From: Streptomyces sp. CB01580 | Lineage (GTDB): Bacteria > Actinomycetota > Actinomycetes > Streptomycetales > Streptomycetaceae | Assembly: GCF_001905795.1 (NCBI RefSeq) | Contig: NZ_LIXJ01000033.1 | Location: 64,523-119,874, forward strand | Direction: 5' to 3' | Length of the DNA: 55,352 bases | Part shown: one piece after another, positions 51,554 to 55,352 of the stretch | Layout: each line of letters opens with the position of its first letter | Position numbering within the stretch: position 1 is the stretch's first letter | The notes under the pieces: generated by a model | Seen by the model: the letters and a program-made list of their open reading frames with translations, nothing else | The model's database searches: none | What the model was told of the DNA's origin: nothing | Made by a program: the position numbers and the translations under genes

Positions 51554-51787
51554 TCAGCTCACGCTCATGCCACGGTCCGGCCACTGACCGCGCTCCTCGC
51601 GCATAGCGTTGATCTTTCGGGACGCCTTGAGGAACGAGTAGTCCGTCCGGTCGTCGTCGGCCGACGACGTGCGGGATTCCTTGTCCATGGTCAGGTGTCG
51701 CGAAAAGCTGTCCGGATCGTCCCCGAACTCGTAGCGGACCAGCTCCGCGTCCTCGGAGATCTTCCGGAAGTAGACGAGTGCGGCCAC
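51554..51787 (-). CDS. Small putative immunity protein of the toxin locus
   Basis: This 77-residue protein (VAALVYFRKISEDAELVRYE ... YSFLKASRKINAMREERGQW) has no membrane segment. It overlaps the stop of the toxin C-terminal reading frame (TAGTG), indicating coupled translation. Small genes directly after polymorphic toxins usually encode their immunity proteins; that is the only basis for the role. The family is not recognised. An alternative GTG two codons upstream is in frame. Confidence 0.65.
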   Translation of the reverse strand: MAALVYFRKISEDAELVRYEFGDDPDSFSRHLTMDKESRTSSADDDRTDYSFLKASRKINAMREERGQWPDRGMSVS

Positions 51788-52305
51788 TACCACTCACCCT
51801 CAAAGTCTTCCCGCTTGTTCAGCCGTACGGAATCCTGCCAATTGTACGTTTCGTTGGCGACCCTATGCGCTTCCTGGTAAGTCACTCCGGGGTTCTCCCG
51901 GAGGTAGGTGAGCTCAGCCAGCTCGTGCTCCAGCAGGAGTCTGTCCTCGGGCAGGGAGTTCCCGGCTCTCAAGCGAATCCACGCGTCTGCGATCTCCGCA
52001 TCGGCGTCGAACTTGCGCACGACGACCTTCCCTGTTTCGTAGTCTTCGATGGGGTGTTCCGTGTCGAAGACATGCTTTTTGATCGCCGTGATCTCCTCCG
52101 ATGAGAATCCCGTCGCTCCATTGTCGCGAGCCAGTCCCTGCGTGTGATTGCTGATGGTGTCGATGTCCCGCGAGTCCCGCATGAAGTCCGCGTACGCGTC
52201 CTCGGCCCACCGTGTCTGGGCGGGATCGTCCAGGATGTCCCTCGGACGTCTGCGGGCACCTGTCAGCCACTCGTCGAGTGCCGGATCCCGGATTGGGCCG
52301 CCCCT
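51787..52305 (-). pseudogene. C-terminal toxin-like domain in a shifted frame
   Basis: The frame opens after a TGA at 52306-52308 and reads RDPALDEWLTGARRRPRDIL ... ATGFSSEEITAIKKHVFDTE ... PEDRLLLEHELAELTYLREN, ending DFEGEW. It is -1 relative to the end of the N-terminal ORF and overlaps it by 43 bases (52263-52305). So the toxin was one protein, broken by a one-base deletion or joined by frameshifting. The LEHELAELTYL motif may hold catalytic His/Glu, but the fold is unknown. ATG 52182 could give an independent 131-residue product. Confidence 0.65.
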
Positions 52306-53435
52306 TCAAGTCCTTCCCGTGCGGCGACGCGGAGTCCCGCCCGGGCCCCGCCGAATCCCTTCGTACCGATCAGGTCCGGGACCAGCCGGCCCAGCCCTTC
52401 GCTGGGATCCTTGCTGAAGCTGTCGATGAGTGCTCCGGGGACGCGCTCGGGGTGGGCTGCCGTGGAGACGAGGCCCGCCAGCGTCATACTGACGTTCTGC
52501 TGGTAGTCAGCCGGGTGAGTCAGGTTGTAAGGATCGAGCGGGTTGAGGCCGCGTACGAAGGTGAGGAGTCCCGCCGTTCCTTTGACCACCCCGCCCACGA
52601 AGTGGTTGAACTCGACGGCGTTGGCCCCTCGCGAGTCGACCCACGAGGCCATGGCCCGGTCGAGCGGCGTCGGCTCGGCAGGCGCGTGCTCCGTCGCGGC
52701 GGCGATGGCCCGCTCAGCGGTGGCAGCGGCCTCGTTGCGCTGACGCCGTGCCTCCTTCAGCGTCTCGAAGGCCAACTTGACGTCCGCCGCACCTGGATCG
52801 CTGAACGGGGGAGGTTTCGGCCCCGGGTCGCGGCCGGCCCGTGCGGCCGCGTTGTAGCCGTCGACCTTGGAGTTGTAGGCGCTGACGGCGTCCTCGGACG
52901 CCTTCTTGCCCTTCTTGTACAGGTCGATCGCCTGTTGGGCCTGCCTCTGTGCCCACTCCACGGTCTCCGTGTAGCGGAGAAGCGCGTTGCTGGCGGCTTC
53001 AGAGGCGTCGGCCGCCCGAAGCCAGTCCGCCGGATACATCGCGAACTTCTCCCGGAAGGCGTCGGCCGCCTGCCCCTTCCAGTGGCCTGAGTCCAGCGCG
53101 CGCATGCCCTGGCCAACGCGGTCGAAGGCTGCCTGGAAGTCCTTGAAGTGCGTCGCCGACTCCCGAAGAGCTGCAGGCGATCCGTGGATCAGCTCATTGG
53201 CCTGTTCCGTCTCACCGAGATGCTGCTCACGTATCGAGGCCCCGAGGTCGGAGGCGACATCATCGCCCCAATCCTCGACTTTGTCCGCCCAGTCGTGCGC
53301 GCCGACGTGGTCGAGCCCCTTCCCAGCCCAGTCGGTGGCCTGGTCGACACCCTCGCCCAGGGCCTTCTTCCCGGCCTCCCAACCCTCCTCCAGCTTTCCC
53401 AGGCCCTTGTTGGCCAGGTCTCCCCAGTCCACCAT
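52263..53435 (-). CDS. N-terminal module of a T7SS-type polymorphic toxin
   Basis: This 390-residue ORF has a helical N-terminal domain of a type seen in proteins labelled as putative T7SS-secreted toxins. It begins MVDWGDLANKGLGKLEEGWE and has a WxG turn near residue 119 (GHWKGQAADAFREKF). A coiled region (RYTETVEWAQRQAQQAIDLY), Pro-rich bend and hydrophobic VEFNHFVGGVVKGTAGLLTF follow. It ends QSGIRHSTSG where the frame breaks. ATG 53435 overlaps the stop of the upstream WXG-like gene (TGATG). A separate ESX apparatus would be needed for export and is not in the window. Confidence 0.75.
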   Translation of the reverse strand: MVDWGDLANKGLGKLEEGWEAGKKALGEGVDQATDWAGKGLDHVGAHDWADKVEDWGDDVASDLGASIREQHLGETEQANELIHGSPAALRESATHFKDFQAAFDRVGQGMRALDSGHWKGQAADAFREKFAMYPADWLRAADASEAASNALLRYTETVEWAQRQAQQAIDLYKKGKKASEDAVSAYNSKVDGYNAAARAGRDPGPKPPPFSDPGAADVKLAFETLKEARRQRNEAAATAERAIAAATEHAPAEPTPLDRAMASWVDSRGANAVEFNHFVGGVVKGTAGLLTFVRGLNPLDPYNLTHPADYQQNVSMTLAGLVSTAAHPERVPGALIDSFSKDPSEGLGRLVPDLIGTKGFGGARAGLRVAAREGLEGAAQSGIRHSTSG

Positions 53436-54066
53436 CAGCCCTCACCACCCTGCTGAGGCTTCGGCGGCGGCCCAACCATGTCCTCTACTGCGGCGTCCAC
53501 CTCTTCGCGCATCCCCGTTGCGTCGATGAGCTGGTTGGGCAGGAGGATCTCGGAGCTGTTGAGGTCTCGGACGGTCCCCTTCCACGCCTCCTTGCTGTTT
53601 TCGGCGGCTCGGTCCAACGACTCCTGGCTGTAGTCGGCATCTCGGATCTGGGTGTAGGCGTTGTCCGAGAACACCCCGCCCCAGTCCTTGGCGATGACCT
53701 CCTCCTCGGTGGCATACGGATTGCCCATCCCGGAGTTGACGAGCACCTTGAAGGAGCCCTGAATGTACTGATCCTGCTCATGCAGCATGCCTGCCGACAG
53801 CCCGACATTCGCCGCGAACGTGTTGCCCTGCTGCACCAGCGCCCGAACGCCCCACTCCCAGCGCTCGCAGAACGTGCCAATGTGGTTGCCACCCCCTCGT
53901 GGCCCGTCTCCATCCCGGATAGCGCGGTGTCGGCGAAACCTCGCCCCATACTCGCCATCCCCACCATGCCGAGCTCTTTGAGCTCCTCCAGCGCCTGGGT
54001 GATACCCAGTGCGATCTGTCCCAGCGCTTCCTTGGAGGAGCTAAGGTCGGGCTGGTCGCCGCTCAC
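53435..54066 (-). pseudogene. WXG-like partner protein with frameshift
   Basis: Starting at GTG 54066 (GGGGAGG upstream) the frame gives MSGDQPDLSSSKEALGQIAL and a helix-rich region to EGVATTL near 53885. The continuation NHIGTFCERWEWGVRALVQQ, GLSAGMLHEQDQYIQGSFKV and PPPKPQQGGEG is in the -1 frame, next to a C5 (plus strand) run at 53892-53896. Read through, it would be about 210 residues with a helical-hairpin look. As the upstream gene it probably partners the toxin N-terminal domain. Could be intact if the run is misread. Confidence 0.65.
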
Positions 54067-54270
54067 GCCGCCTCCCCGTCAAGTGCCGCCGCATCCGGCA
54101 CGATCCCGCACACTGGCGGAAACACGGCTTCGTCCGGCCCCGCAGCGTTCAACGCCACACCGCACGGGAAGTCCAGCACCGGCACTACCTCATCCAGCGC
54201 CGTGCACCGACCACCCGCCGGTACGACCACTCCCGGCCCTCCTCGCCACGCGCAGCAGCGAATCGGGCTA

Positions 54271-55352
54271 GGGCCTGTCCTGAGTCGTGATCAAGGTGTG
54301 GGGCGGAGGCTGCGTATCCAGATCACCGCCCCGCGCAGGTGGAGGCCGGCGAGGTAGCTCTCGGGTGTCTTGTCGTAGCGGGTCGCGAGGCCGCGCCACG
54401 CCTTGATCTTGTTGATGCAGCGTTCAACGCTGTTGCGGTCTTTGTAGAGCTCGGCGTCGTGGGAGAGAGGCCGTCCGCCTCGGCTTCCCTTCTTCTTCCG
54501 GTTCGCGGCCTGGTCGGCCTTCTCCGGGATGACCGCCTTGATGTTCCGTTTGCGCAGATGGGCGCGGTTGGCGCGGGAGGAGTATGCCTTGTCCCCGGCG
54601 ACCGCGTCGGGACGGGTGCGCGGGCGGCCGACCGGGCCACGGATCTTGATCTTGTCCAGGACCGGGACGAACCGGGGGCTGTCGGCGGCCTGCCCCTCGG
54701 TCAGGATGAAGGCGAGCGGGCGGCAGTGAGGGTCGGAGGCGAGATGAACCTTACTGGTCAGGCCGCCGCGCGAGCGCCCGAGCAGGGCGGCCTTCAGCCG
54801 GGCCCGGTGTCGCTGCCGGATGCTCCGTCGTTCCTCCCGGTCCGGGGCGGGCTCGTCCTGTTCGCCCGCGACCTGCGGCTTTCGTTCCTTCCCGCGGCCC
54901 CCTTTGACGCCTCGGCGGCCTCTTCCAGGGACTTCAGGACCTCCTCGCCCACCCGCATGCCCGCAGCGTCCTGATGGGCACGGGCGACCGTGGAATCCAC
55001 GCTGACCAAGGACAAGTCCGTCTGCCCGCGCCGGGCCGCCTCCGCGATCATCCCGTCCATCAGAGCCTCGAAGACACCGGCGTCGCGCCACTGGAGGAAG
55101 CGGTTGTAGACGGTCTGCCAGACCCCGAACTCCGACGGCATCTCCCGCCACTGGCTGCCCGAGCGGAACTTCCAGATCACGCCCTCAAACTGCTCCCGCA
55201 GATGCTCCGGATACGGGCCGGACCTGCCTATCGGCAGGAACGGCCCGATCAACTCCCATTCATCGTCAGTGAGTTCAGTACGCGCCATACCAGATTCCTA
55301 CCCGCCGCGAACGATCAACGGAAGAGGCATCTCACGCCTTGATCACGACTCA
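54271..55352 (-). mobile_element. IS5-family insertion sequence, right end cut by the window
   Basis: The left end reads GGGCCTGTCCTGAGTCGTGA (54271-54290) and on into TCAAGGTGTG. The right side contains the inverse, ending CCTTGATCACGACTCA at 55337-55352 where the window stops, so the last ~10 bases lie outside. The two terminal sequences match over about 17 bases. The element is inserted about 205 bases upstream of the toxin operon and may have separated it from its promoter. No recognisable gene occurs in 54067-54270. Confidence 0.85.
54291..55288 (-). CDS. IS5-family DDE transposase in two overlapping frames
   Basis: orfA (55288 to 54794) starts MARTELTDDEWELIGPFLPI, with helix-turn-helix and the first catalytic Asp in VSVDSTVARAHQD. 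orfB (-1 frame, to 54291) continues GLTSKVHLASDPHCRPLAFI, the second Asp in AVAGDKAYSS and the Glu in RNSVERCINKIKAWRGL. The frames overlap at AAAGGGGG (54898-54905 in minus orientation), a plausible slippage site. Such -1 frameshifting is normal for IS5-type elements, so the transposase may be active. Confidence 0.88.

Noticed and set aside
1..55352. CRISPR array, rRNA operon, phage module or biosynthetic gene cluster
   Set aside because: No regularly spaced repeats, rRNA segments, phage structural genes or PKS/NRPS domains are seen.

Overview
The window looks like a Streptomyces (high-GC actinomycete) chromosome close to oriC. The evidence is the rpsF-ssb-rpsR-rplI ... dnaB block, the ssgR-ssgA sporulation pair, a Rex-type operator in front of cydA, and seven exact parS-like palindromes with the core GTTTCACGTGAAAC. 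Codon use is strongly GC3-biased throughout. No rRNA, complete tRNA or CRISPR array was seen.

Layout. 1-10.8 kb holds a partial gene, an MFS transporter, inositol-1-phosphate synthase with its PadR neighbour, a class A penicillin-binding protein, a GT87-like membrane glycosyltransferase, an alanine racemase-like protein and FemX; the last four fit an envelope-synthesis cluster. 10.9-16.7 kb holds a small membrane protein, rpsF-ssb-rpsR-rplI, a MATE exporter and dnaB, with four DnaA boxes clustered in front of dnaB. 16.7-30 kb is an accessory stretch of small regulators (TetR, MarR, LysR), acetyltransferases, a serine hydrolase, a flavohemoprotein, a NUDIX hydrolase, a PLP enzyme and two gene remnants. 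29.8-34.6 kb holds ssgR, ssgA, a YibE/F-like membrane protein and thiC behind a TPP riboswitch. 34.6-41.6 kb holds a lipoprotein, two pseudogene fragments (one a copy of the thiC 3' end), a membrane protein, a metallophosphatase, a LacI regulator and a HisC-family aminotransferase. 41.8-50.1 kb holds the cytochrome bd module (Rex operator, cydA, cydB, a hairpin, a parS, fused cydCD) followed by a GAF-GAF histidine kinase. 50.3-55.35 kb holds a HAD phosphatase, an oxidoreductase scrap, a decaying type VII-like polymorphic toxin locus (WXG-like partner, toxin with frameshifted C-terminal domain, small putative immunity protein) and an IS5-type insertion sequence that runs off the right edge.

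The most interesting signals are: parS sites built into gene-control positions (two in 30-38 bp perfect palindromes between convergent genes, one covering the GTG start of cydCD, one covering the likely start of a membrane-protein gene); the DnaA-box cluster upstream of dnaB; an in-frame palindromic repeat inside thiC; and the frameshifted toxin locus beside an insertion sequence. Several frameshifts lie at or near G/C runs, so sequencing error must be excluded before calling those genes dead.
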